DNA of 6,119 nt, taken from Anaerolineales bacterium. GTDB lineage: Bacteria; Chloroflexota; Anaerolineae; Anaerolineales; Villigracilaceae. Below are positions 1 through 4,564 of the stretch, in pieces. The notes below the pieces were generated by a model that was not told the DNA's origin, ran no database searches, and saw only the letters and a list, made by a program, of their open reading frames with translations. The position numbers were made by a program, and so were the translations under genes. The stretch lies in contig JAFGKO010000025.1 in assembly GCA_016928525.1 (NCBI GenBank), forward strand, positions 1 to 6,119. The letters are read 5' to 3'. Every line of letters begins with the position of its first letter. Within the stretch, counting starts at the first letter, position 1.

Positions 1-41
1 GCGACTTGTGATTTCTTGAGAAGTTTTTCGTAGGTGACCAT
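1..41 (-). CDS. Possible 5' end of an open reading frame cut by the window edge
   Basis: Reading leftwards from an ATG at 41-39, 14 codons remain open to the window edge (MVTYEKLLKKSQVA). The frame is also open upstream to a stop at 66-68, and no other ATG precedes it in frame. The residues resemble the first residues of some DDE transposases of the IS4/IS5 type, which often begin with a tyrosine-rich M-x-Y-E-x-L start, but this is an impression from a very short stretch. I see no Shine-Dalgarno motif and no terminal inverted repeat before it. If it is an insertion sequence, the window (or contig) ends inside repeats at both edges. The frame could equally be chance. Confidence 0.25.
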   Translation of the reverse strand, partial: MVTYEKLLKKSQV

Positions 42-158
42 GTCATCAAGTTTACATCGTGTGCGTCAATTACGCCACAACTCTAGTTAATATAAAAAGC
101 TAATCCAACTTTCCCTATCCCCACTATGGATAGCTATACCTAAAAATTTCATCAAAAG

Positions 159-231
159 TGGGCCCGACAGGATTCGAACCTGTGACCAAGCGATTATGAG
201 TCGCCTGCGCTAACCACTGCGCCACGGGCCC
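159..231 (-). tRNA. tRNA-Ile2 (anticodon CAU, lysidine-modified type)
   Basis: The minus strand folds as a complete 73-nt cloverleaf: a 7-bp acceptor stem (231-225 with 166-160, GGGCCCG/CGGGCCC), a D arm, an anticodon loop CTCATAA with CAU at 198-196, a T arm with TTCGAAT in the loop, and discriminator A at 159. CCA is not encoded. CAU could mean initiator Met, elongator Met or Ile2. The anticodon arm (GGCGACTCATAATCGCT) is, as I recall it, the same as in E. coli ileX, and the first acceptor pair is G-C, so Ile2 is favoured and initiator Met is unlikely. In this tRNA, C34 is converted to lysidine by TilS so that it reads AUA and is charged with isoleucine. It lies 97 bp behind tRNA-Gly, has no clear promoter of its own, and is probably on the same transcript. 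Confidence 0.93.
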
Positions 232-240
232 GGAAAGCTA

Positions 241-316
241 TCAGCTTTCAGCTATTAGCCATCAGCGACTGATTGCCTCGGCCCGCACAGCGGAGCCGGG
301 ACGGGCTGAAAGCTGA
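241..316. repeat. Nested palindrome between the two tRNA genes
   Basis: Perfect 12-bp inverted arms (TCAGCTTTCAGC at 241-252, complementary to 305-316) enclose a second hairpin at 279-298, with 8 bp, one bulged A at 294 and an ACA loop. The sequence to the left (agctattagccatcagc) continues the same AGCT/TCAGC wording as a degenerate tandem. Dispersed repeats of this wording occur in many environmental bacterial genomes; this is from general recollection, not a search. Transcribed between tRNA-Gly and tRNA-Ile2, it would form a stable hairpin that could mark the processing site between the two tRNAs. Confidence 0.75.
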
Positions 317-328
317 CTGCTCATAAGG

Positions 329-400
329 AGCGGGAGACGGGACTCGAACCCGCGAATGTCAGCTTGGAAGGCTGATGCCTTACCACTTGGCGACTCCCGC
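329..400 (-). tRNA. tRNA-Gly (anticodon UCC)
   Basis: The minus strand gives a complete 72-nt cloverleaf: acceptor stem GCGGGAG (400-394) with CTCCCGC (336-330), D loop AGTGGTAA, anticodon stem TCAGC/GCTGA, loop CTTCCAA with UCC at 368-366, T loop TTCGAGT, and discriminator U at 329. U73 and the anticodon arm agree with bacterial tRNA-Gly(UCC), which reads GGA and GGG. No CCA is encoded; the next bases are CCT. It is the first gene of a probable tRNA-Gly/tRNA-Ile2 transcript, with a good promoter just upstream. Confidence 0.95.
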
Positions 401-410
401 GTGGAGTTGT

Positions 411-439
411 ATTCTACCGTGATGAACAAGATGGGTCAA
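411..439 (-). promoter_or_regulatory. Promoter of the tRNA-Gly/tRNA-Ile2 unit
   Basis: On the minus strand TTGACC (439-434) is followed after exactly 17 bp by TAGAAT (416-411). Both hexamers match five of six positions of the housekeeping sigma-70/sigma-A consensus. The -10 box ends 10 bp before the first base of tRNA-Gly, so the transcript would have a very short leader of about 4 nt for RNase P to remove. Confidence 0.85.
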
Positions 440-506
440 GAAGGCGCCGTTGTTTATTTCCGGCATCGGAAACTCGCGCCGCTATTTCTCTGGCCGCCTT
501 AAACCA

Positions 507-535
507 AGATCTGACAGGGAAGTCCTGTCAGATCT
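507..535 (-). terminator. Perfect 12-bp hairpin downstream of 6S RNA, possible terminator or dispersed palindrome
   Basis: Arms AGATCTGACAGG (507-518) and CCTGTCAGATCT (524-535) are exactly complementary around a 5-nt loop. On the minus strand the hairpin begins about 17 nt after the 3' end of the 6S candidate and is followed by TGGTTTAAG, a poor U-tract. Position suggests a 6S terminator. The perfect symmetry and weak tail equally fit a dispersed palindromic repeat that happens to sit there. Confidence 0.5.
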
Positions 536-551
536 AATCCCTAGCAAAGGG

Positions 552-721
552 CACCCCGCCATGCCGTGTGCTGCAAAGTTTTGAACCTGCTTTCGCAGGT
601 GGGCCCTGCCCCAGAAACGCCGCCTTGGCTCAGGCCTATCGCGTTATTTCCGTGAGACTGGAGCCCAGTATGAGGGTGTTGGCTCAAAACCAGAGCGCAA
701 CATCACGAACACAGCAGAGCT
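552..721 (-). ncRNA. ssrS: 6S RNA (SsrS), regulator of RNA polymerase holoenzyme
   Basis: 6S RNA is a roughly 160-200 nt stable RNA that binds the housekeeping RNA polymerase holoenzyme by mimicking an open promoter, and it accumulates in stationary phase. Here the minus-strand RNA would begin CTCTGCTGTGTTCGTG (from 719) and end GCAGCACACGGCATGGCGGGG (574-554). These ends pair as a long closing stem of about 12+3+7 pairs, several of them G-U, interrupted by a bulged C and a bulged A. Between them lie unpaired stretches expected of the central bubble and a terminal arm (GGCT-C-CAG with CTGAGCC). The 3' strand carries a hairpin ACCTGC-GAAA-GCAGGT (600-585) leading into GGTTCAAAAC and the GCAGC/CGGCA segment. 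That order parallels E. coli 6S (CACCTTG..GGTTCAAGGGTTACAGCC..CGGCGGCA). The core is about 166 nt, within the family range. It has its own extended -10 promoter. Exact ends are estimated. No protein reading frame competes here. Confidence 0.85.
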
Positions 722-727
722 AATTAA

Positions 728-736
728 CTTATACCA
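728..736 (-). promoter_or_regulatory. Extended -10 promoter of the 6S RNA
   Basis: On the minus strand TGGTATAAG (736-728) is an extended -10 element: TG, one base, then TATAAG, five of six to consensus. It ends 6-8 bp before the predicted 5' end of the 6S RNA (721-719), the normal spacing to a start site. No convincing -35 is seen at 16-18 bp, where the sequence is TACCCT-like. This fits an extended -10 type promoter. Confidence 0.65.
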
Positions 737-793
737 TAAACAAAAGGGGAAGGGTAGTTTTTTAAGCAAACGGGAGTGCCTAACATCGAAGAC

Positions 794-877
794 ATATGTC
801 ATTCTGAACGACCGCAGGGAGTGAAGAATCCCCGCGCTCCGCGCGGGAGACCCTTCGCTTTGCTCAGGGTGACATAT
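794..877. repeat. 84-bp imperfect palindrome (dispersed repeat / MITE-like)
   Basis: The ends ATATGTCATTCTGA (794-807) and TCAGGGTGACATAT (864-877) are inverted copies with two mismatches. The pairing continues inward through GTGAAGAATC / GACCCTTCGC to a tight central hairpin CCCGCGC-TCC-GCGCGGG (831-847). The wording 'GTCATTCTGA..GAAGAATC..TTCGCT..CTCAGGGTGACAT' belongs to a class of palindromic repeats that I recall as common in intergenic regions of many bacteria. It encodes nothing. It could fold as RNA if read through, or be a non-autonomous mobile palindrome. Confidence 0.8.
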
Positions 878-979
878 TTCTTGTGACCTTGAAATTTGGC
901 ACCCCCAAGCAAACAGCCCGGTTTGTTGCGAACCCCGAACTCATTGACTCACACATCATTTTTGATCAGAAAGGTAGTT

Positions 980-1049
980 CCAACATCAGGAATTTTATGC
1001 TTAATAACGACACGCCGCCCTTAGGGCGGCGCGCCGTGAGCGATGTTGG
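980..1049. repeat. Nested palindrome with an 8-bp GC hairpin at its centre
   Basis: Outer arms CCAACATC (980-987) and GATGTTGG (1042-1049) are exactly complementary. Inside them lies CGCCGCCC-TTA-GGGCGGCG (1013-1031), an 8-bp perfect GC stem with a 3-nt loop, abutting a GGCGCGCC palindrome (1028-1035). No U-tract follows on either strand, so it does not look like a terminator. It may be another dispersed palindrome or part of a small structured RNA. Confidence 0.55.
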
Positions 1050-1144
1050 CCCCCCTGGTCTACTATCAAGACGAAGTAAACCCGTAAGGGTTACGCTTAT
1101 TTGGTCAGTTTGCAATTCTGTAAGTATACCCGTACAGGTATTAT

Positions 1145-1173
1145 AAAAAACCACCTGCGTTTTACGGCAGGTG
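1145..1173 (-). terminator. Intrinsic terminator of the receiver-phosphatase unit
   Basis: On the minus strand, 16 nt after the phosphatase stop codon, CACCTGC (1173-1167) pairs with GCAGGTG (1158-1152). GT/AC can add two more pairs across a bulged base. The stem is followed at once by G and TTTTTT (1150-1145). Stem and U-tract together are a textbook Rho-independent terminator. Confidence 0.92.
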
Positions 1174-1189
1174 ATTTTCATTTGCGGGA

Positions 1190-1972
1190 TCAAGAACGGT
1201 TTTGTTCCAATTCTGCCAACATTTTTTTATGGATTCCGGGCGTTGTCGCTACGATTGACTGCGGAGGTGAGATGTAATCGGCTTCGTCATATACGTTGGT
1301 CACCCGCCCACCGGCTTCCTCACAGATCAGGCCACCGGCGGCTACGTCCCAGGGACTGAGGCTGAGCTCCCAGAAACCGTCGAAGCGACCGGCGGCCACG
1401 TAGCACAGGTCGAGGGCGGCAGAACCGAGACGGCGCACGCCCTGGGTCAGTTTGGCGAATTTGACGAAGTTGCCGAAGTTGTCGAACTCCGAATCCCAGG
1501 CGTCGTAAGGGAATCCGGTGACCAGCAGGCTTTTCTGCAATTCGACAGCGCCCGAGACGGACAACGGACGACCGTTCAGGTGCGCGCCCATTCCGCGTTC
1601 GGCGGTGAACATTTCGTCGCGCATCGGATCGTAAATGGCGGCCAGCTTCATGGTCCCGTTCGAGGCGTAGGCAATCGAAACGGAAAAAATGGGGATGTGG
1701 TGAGCATAGTTGACCGTCCCGTCCAGCGGATCGATGTACCATTGGCGTTCGCCGCCGCGCGTACCACCGCTTTCTTCGGACAGAATTTGATGATCCGGGA
1801 AGGACTTTCGAATTTCGCCCAACAGGTACTCTTCGGACTGCCGGTCGACTTCGGTGACCAGATCGATCACACCCTTATAATCGACCTGATGTTCCTTCTG
1901 GTAGCCAGCATGCAGAATGCCGCCGGCCTGGCGGGCCAGCCGCTCGAGGTCAGTCAGTGTAGGAGATGTCAT
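1190..1972 (-). CDS. Inositol-1-monophosphatase family protein (SuhB/IMPase-like)
   Basis: A 260-residue protein, the usual length for this family of Mg2+-dependent, lithium-sensitive sugar phosphatases, acting in the cytoplasm. The metal-binding motifs are intact: SEES with Glu66, DPLDGTVNY at 81-89 (Asp81 and Asp84, with Thr86), and WDVAAGG at 208-214 (Asp209), plus the N-terminal KGVIDLVTEVD loop at 33-43. The fold and motifs support hydrolysis of myo-inositol 1-phosphate or a related phosphate. Family members also act on NADP, fructose 1,6-bisphosphate, PAP or histidinol phosphate, and the sequence alone does not choose among these. The start ATG at 1972 overlaps the stop of the upstream receiver gene (ATGA). 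I see no Shine-Dalgarno motif, so translation is probably coupled. A strong terminator follows 16 nt after the stop. Pairing with a receiver protein suggests a shared condition of expression, not necessarily a shared pathway. Confidence 0.93.
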   Translation of the reverse strand: MTSPTLTDLERLARQAGGILHAGYQKEHQVDYKGVIDLVTEVDRQSEEYLLGEIRKSFPDHQILSEESGGTRGGERQWYIDPLDGTVNYAHHIPIFSVSIAYASNGTMKLAAIYDPMRDEMFTAERGMGAHLNGRPLSVSGAVELQKSLLVTGFPYDAWDSEFDNFGNFVKFAKLTQGVRRLGSAALDLCYVAAGRFDGFWELSLSPWDVAAGGLICEEAGGRVTNVYDEADYISPPQSIVATTPGIHKKMLAELEQNRS

Positions 1973-2601
1973 TGGTTGTTGATATCGAGTTTTTCGATGA
2001 TGTCTTTCAGCGCAGCGAGTTCAACCTCGATTTCGCTGCGGTCGCGCAAGGCCTGCTCATATAGAACTTGAAAAGAGTTTCTCTGTTCTTCATCCAGGGT
2101 GGGAAGCAAGCGCTCGATGCGGGCAATCTGGCGATTCTTGTGCTGGAGTTTGGTCCCCAGACGCTCGCGATACCCCGAATAAAACTGCGGCTGTGCGAGC
2201 GGACGAGGGATGGTGAGCTGTTCCTGGCTGAGCAACTCGGCGATGGTGAGCAGGAAATCTTCGGTGTCGATTGGCTTTTCGATGAAACGCGAGGCGCCCA
2301 AGCTCATGGCAAATTGGCGATCTTCAGGGGTGACATATGTCGCCGACAGGAAGATGACGGGAATACCCAATGTTTTGGGATTGCTGCGTAACTTGTGCAC
2401 CAGCGCAAAACCATCCAGCTTGGGCATCAGGATATCGGTGATGATCAGCGCCGGGGTTTCTTTTTCGAGGATTTCCAATGCTTCCTGCCCGTTATGTGCT
2501 GAAATGACCTGGTATCCCTGGAATCGAAGGGTCACTTCCAGCAGTTCGAGCACATTGGGGATGTCTTCAACAACTAGTATGGGGCCGCGTGGATTTGTCA
2601 T
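1969..2601 (-). CDS. Response regulator: receiver domain with a helical C-terminal tail, no DNA-binding domain
   Basis: 210 residues. Residues 7-125 form a CheY-like receiver with all key positions: acidic pair Glu12/Asp13, phospho-acceptor Asp56 in IITDILMP, Ser86 in FLSA, and Lys109 in EKP. It should be phosphorylated by a sensor kinase that is not in this window. Residues about 141-207 are charged and helical (YRERLGTKLQHKNRQIARIE.., then EQALRDRSEIEVELAALKDII) with heptad-like hydrophobic spacing. This looks like a coiled coil, not a helix-turn-helix, GGDEF or HD output, so it probably acts by protein contact. I do not recognise a named family for the tail. The ATG at 2601 lies 7 nt after a good -10 box, so the mRNA appears leaderless, consistent with the absence of a Shine-Dalgarno motif. 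Its stop overlaps the phosphatase start by ATGA. Confidence 0.93.
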   Translation of the reverse strand: MTNPRGPILVVEDIPNVLELLEVTLRFQGYQVISAHNGQEALEILEKETPALIITDILMPKLDGFALVHKLRSNPKTLGIPVIFLSATYVTPEDRQFAMSLGASRFIEKPIDTEDFLLTIAELLSQEQLTIPRPLAQPQFYSGYRERLGTKLQHKNRQIARIERLLPTLDEEQRNSFQVLYEQALRDRSEIEVELAALKDIIEKLDINNQ

Positions 2602-2607
2602 GGGGCA

Positions 2608-2636
2608 ATTCTAGTCGTAAACGATGCGTTGGGCAA
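2608..2636 (-). promoter_or_regulatory. Promoter giving an apparently leaderless receiver-phosphatase mRNA
   Basis: Minus strand: TTGCCC (2636-2631), a 17-bp spacer, then TAGAAT (2613-2608). The -10 hexamer is identical to that of the tRNA-Gly promoter. Only six bases (TGCCCC) separate it from the ATG at 2601-2599, so +1 at the standard distance is the A of the start codon. The alternative, a start further upstream, would need another promoter in 2640-2725, where I see none as good. Confidence 0.75.
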
Positions 2637-2669
2637 TAGTGGTTAATTCCCATTCCTTAACAATAGTTT

Positions 2670-2694
2670 ACCGCGAAGGGGCGAAGAGGCGAAG
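2670..2694. repeat. Left inverted repeat of the GxxExxY cassette
   Basis: 25 bp (ACCGCGAAGGGGCGAAGAGG, then CGAAG). The reverse complement matches the copy at 3173-3197 with only three mismatches. Internally it is three degenerate 8-bp units of the form NNCGAAGN. It lies 31 bp beyond the stop codon of the GxxExxY gene. Confidence 0.8.
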
Positions 2695-2725
2695 TTTCGT
2701 TAAAATCGCAAAGGTAGTAAATGGA

Positions 2726-3145
2726 TCATCCCTTTTTAAAGTGTTTGGGGTAGGATGTTGGTCCGGACAAATTCATGACAACGCGTTTGATGCCGTGTTT
2801 CATCAGGGTTACGTTCCAATTCAGTAGAAAGCCTATTTTACATCCGCTAAGTTTCAAGTAGGTCATTAACTGTGCTTCGTGGATGGGTAAAAGCGTCTCG
2901 ACAGTTTTGTTTTCAACGATTACGAGATTGTCGACCCACACATCAATCTTGTAACCTGCATCAATTTTCTGTCCTTCGTAAGTCAGAGGTAAAGTAACCT
3001 CGGTCAGAATTTTTCTGCCGCGCTGTCGAAGTTCGTAAACATGGCATTGTTGATATGCAGATTCGAGCAAACCAGGTCCTAATGCCTTATGTACTTTTAT
3101 TGCTGCATCGACAACATCTTTAGCAACCGCCTCAATGTCTTCCAT
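2726..3145 (-). CDS. GxxExxY protein (PD-(D/E)XK nuclease-like)
   Basis: 139 residues, the normal size of the GxxExxY family. The naming motif is present as GLLESAY at 25-31, after the usual helix VVDAAIKVHKALGPG. The second half has the layout of a PD-(D/E)XK nuclease core: Asp68 in GYKIDVWVDN, Glu78-x-Lys80 in VIVENKTVE, and Gln92 in a helix HEAQLMTYLKLSG. The fold assignment is established for the family; its substrate is not known, so I give no reaction. The start ATG is preceded by AAGGA seven bases upstream, the clearest ribosome binding site in the window. The gene lies between 25-bp inverted repeats (2670-2694 and 3173-3197) and interrupts the spacing between hutI and the receiver unit, so it looks like an inserted cassette. 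A TATAAT box lies at 3201-3206, just outside the right repeat. No terminator is seen after the stop. Confidence 0.93.
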   Translation of the reverse strand: MEDIEAVAKDVVDAAIKVHKALGPGLLESAYQQCHVYELRQRGRKILTEVTLPLTYEGQKIDAGYKIDVWVDNLVIVENKTVETLLPIHEAQLMTYLKLSGCKIGFLLNWNVTLMKHGIKRVVMNLSGPTSYPKHFKKG

Positions 3146-3152
3146 CGCTCAA

Positions 3153-3157
3153 TCCTT
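3153..3157 (-). promoter_or_regulatory. Ribosome binding site of the GxxExxY gene
   Basis: AAGGA on the minus strand, seven bases before the ATG at 3145. It confirms this start and stands out because the other protein genes here have weak or no such motif. Confidence 0.75.
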
Positions 3158-3172
3158 CGTTCCCATTTAAAT

Positions 3173-3197
3173 CTTCGTTTCTTCGCACCTTCGCGGT
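3173..3197. repeat. Right inverted repeat of the GxxExxY cassette
   Basis: CTTCGTTTCTTCGCACCTTC, then GCGGT. This is the inverted partner of 2670-2694, with three mismatches in 25. It lies 27 bp before the GxxExxY start codon (in gene orientation) and 24 bp beyond the hutI stop. Confidence 0.8.
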
Positions 3198-3200
3198 TCG

Positions 3201-3206
3201 ATTATA
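3201..3206 (-). promoter_or_regulatory. Consensus -10 box upstream of the GxxExxY gene
   Basis: A perfect TATAAT on the minus strand, 15 bp past the hutI stop and immediately outside the right inverted repeat. No convincing -35 lies at 16-18 bp; CTGCTT or TGCTTA are the best available. Promoter activity is therefore plausible but not secure, and the gene could also be read from hutI. Confidence 0.45.
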
Positions 3207-3221
3207 AGCATTGCAGCTCAA

Positions 3222-4496
3222 TTAAGCAGTCTGGTAATAACCCACATCCACTGAGTAAACTCTTCCGCGTTTGATGACCTGCTTGACCAGATTCGTCCCA
3301 AAGCGGTAGCCGAGATGACGGTAATCCGGCACGGACAGCACCAGCAGGTCAGCTTGCTTGCCTTCTTCGAGCGAACCGATCCGGTCTGCGCGCCTGATCG
3401 CGTGGGCCGAATTGATGGTGGAAGCAGCAATCGCTTGCGCGGGGGTCAATCCCATGTAACGGCAGGCCAACGCAATCGCAAACTGCATGGATTCGTTCCA
3501 GGCCGTGCCGGGGTTGCAGTCCGTGGCCAGGGCCAGGATTCCGCCGGCATCCAGGATTTTCTGGGCGGGCGTGTACTCAGATTCGGCCAATCCGAACGGC
3601 GTGCACGGCAGGGACACGGCCACCGTATCCGATGCCCCCAGCGCGGCGATGTCCGCATCAGAGGTCTTGACCAGGTGGTCTGCTGAGGCCGCCCCCAGCT
3701 CGACCGCCAGCGATGCGCCACCCAGGTTGTCGAACTCGTCCGCGTGGATCTTGAGCGGGAATCCCAGCGAGCGGGCTTTGGTCAGGATTTGACGCGATTG
3801 TTCCAAGGTAAAGGCTTTGTTCTCGCAGAAGACGTCCACGAAAGGCAGGGGCAGGCGCGGGGCGTGCGTCTCCCACCACTGGCACACGATGGGTAGCATT
3901 GTCTCGCTGACCAGGTCGGTGTAATCCTGTGGGTTGTCTTTATATTCGGGCGCGATGGCATGCGCGCCAAGGAAGGTAATAGCTAAATCCATCGGAGATT
4001 CATCGTCGAGCGCTAGCAGGGCTTTGAGTAGCCGTAGTTCGGTAGCTGTTTGTAGGCCGTAACCGGTTTTGGCTTCGGCGGTGGTCGTGCCGGTGGCAAA
4101 CATGCGCAGCAGGCGCGGACGGGTCTGGGCGATGAGCGCTTCGATGCTGGCTGTGCGCGTGGCGCGGACCGTAGAAATAATGCCGCCGCCAGCCGCTAGA
4201 ATGTCGAGGTATTTCGCCCCTTCCAGCCGCATTTCGAACTCACGGGCGCGGTCGCCGCCCCAGATCAGGTGAGTATGCGGGTCGACGAAACCGGGCATGA
4301 CCACGCAGCCGCTGGCGTCCAGGCCAGGTTCGCCAGGGTAAGCAGCGCGCAGTTCGTCGGTCGGACCGGTGGTCACGATTTTCTCATCGCGGACAAGGAC
4401 TGCGCCGTTCTCGATGATTCCGAGCGCGCCGAGCGCGCGTCCGCGCTGGGGGCCGCCTGTGAGGGTCAGGAGTTGGGTTGCGGAATGAATGAGCAT
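3222..4496 (-). CDS. hutI: Imidazolonepropionase
   Basis: 424 residues, close to the roughly 400-420 usual for HutI, a cytoplasmic amidohydrolase-superfamily enzyme that hydrolyses 4-imidazolone-5-propanoate to N-formimidoyl-L-glutamate, the third step of histidine degradation. Metal and active-site residues are all visible: His74 and His76 in DPHTHLIWGG, His179 in FLGAHA, His251 with Glu254 in KIHADEFDN, and Asp326 in ATDCNPGT. The substrate loop EAKTGYGL at 141-148 is the HutI signature that separates it from other amidohydrolases. The C-terminal KQADLLVLSVPDYRHLGYRFG is also typical. The ATG at 4496 has no clear Shine-Dalgarno motif and follows a 7-bp periodic tract. No other hut gene lies in the window, so the rest of the pathway must be elsewhere. 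It lies 68 bp behind the helicase gene and may be read from it. Confidence 0.96.
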   Translation of the reverse strand: MLIHSATQLLTLTGGPQRGRALGALGIIENGAVLVRDEKIVTTGPTDELRAAYPGEPGLDASGCVVMPGFVDPHTHLIWGGDRAREFEMRLEGAKYLDILAAGGGIISTVRATRTASIEALIAQTRPRLLRMFATGTTTAEAKTGYGLQTATELRLLKALLALDDESPMDLAITFLGAHAIAPEYKDNPQDYTDLVSETMLPIVCQWWETHAPRLPLPFVDVFCENKAFTLEQSRQILTKARSLGFPLKIHADEFDNLGGASLAVELGAASADHLVKTSDADIAALGASDTVAVSLPCTPFGLAESEYTPAQKILDAGGILALATDCNPGTAWNESMQFAIALACRYMGLTPAQAIAASTINSAHAIRRADRIGSLEEGKQADLLVLSVPDYRHLGYRFGTNLVKQVIKRGRVYSVDVGYYQTA

Positions 4497-4500
4497 AGAT

Positions 4501-4531
4501 CAGTGTCCAGTTAGCAGTGAACAGTAATCAG
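4501..4531. repeat. Heptad repeat tract (CAGTNNN)
   Basis: CAGTGTC CAGTTAG CAGTGAA CAGTAAT CAG: just over four units with a strict 7-bp period in which CAGT is fixed and the other three bases vary. It fills almost half of the 68-bp gap between the helicase and hutI and ends 4 bp before the hutI ATG (in gene orientation), where a ribosome binding site would be expected. Similar degenerate heptads are common in repeat-rich environmental genomes (recollection, not a search). Confidence 0.75.
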
Positions 4532-4564
4532 CGGTTGAAGTACCGGGTCGTTTTACTGAAAGTT

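Larger units (their letters stand above)
722..1144. other. Gene-free stretch with several palindromes
   Basis: Apart from the 6S promoter and the two palindromic elements listed separately, I see no gene here. Short frames, such as one at 883-1146 on the plus strand, start without a ribosome binding site, show no recognisable residues and run into the terminator. Two small extra hairpins occur: GTA(A)ACCC-GTAA-GGGTTAC at 1076-1094 and CTGTA/TACAG around 1110-1135. I see no tRNA or known riboswitch here. The RNA units to the left and the receiver-phosphatase unit to the right both point leftwards, so this is the leader-side region of the 6S gene and the downstream region of the phosphatase. 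Confidence 0.6.

Noticed and set aside
115..133. CTATCC/GGATAG hairpin after tRNA-Ile2 as a terminator
   Set aside because: Only 6 bp with a 7-nt loop, and the nearest T-run on the minus strand is about 14 nt further on, so termination is not supported.
159..231. Reading the CAU tRNA as initiator or elongator methionine tRNA
   Set aside because: A G-C first acceptor pair argues against the initiator, and the anticodon arm matches the Ile2 type closely. A TilS-determinant check would settle it.
980..1094. Integron attC site or CRISPR repeat
   Set aside because: No GTTRRRY-type core sites and no regularly spaced direct repeats; the symmetry is simple hairpins.
883..1146. 87-codon plus-strand open frame in the intergenic stretch
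   Set aside because: No ribosome binding site, no recognisable residues, and it runs through the palindromes and into the terminator of the opposite-strand unit.
2068..2614. Plus-strand frames opposite the receiver gene
   Set aside because: Antisense shadows; the receiver residues and the promoter support only the minus strand.
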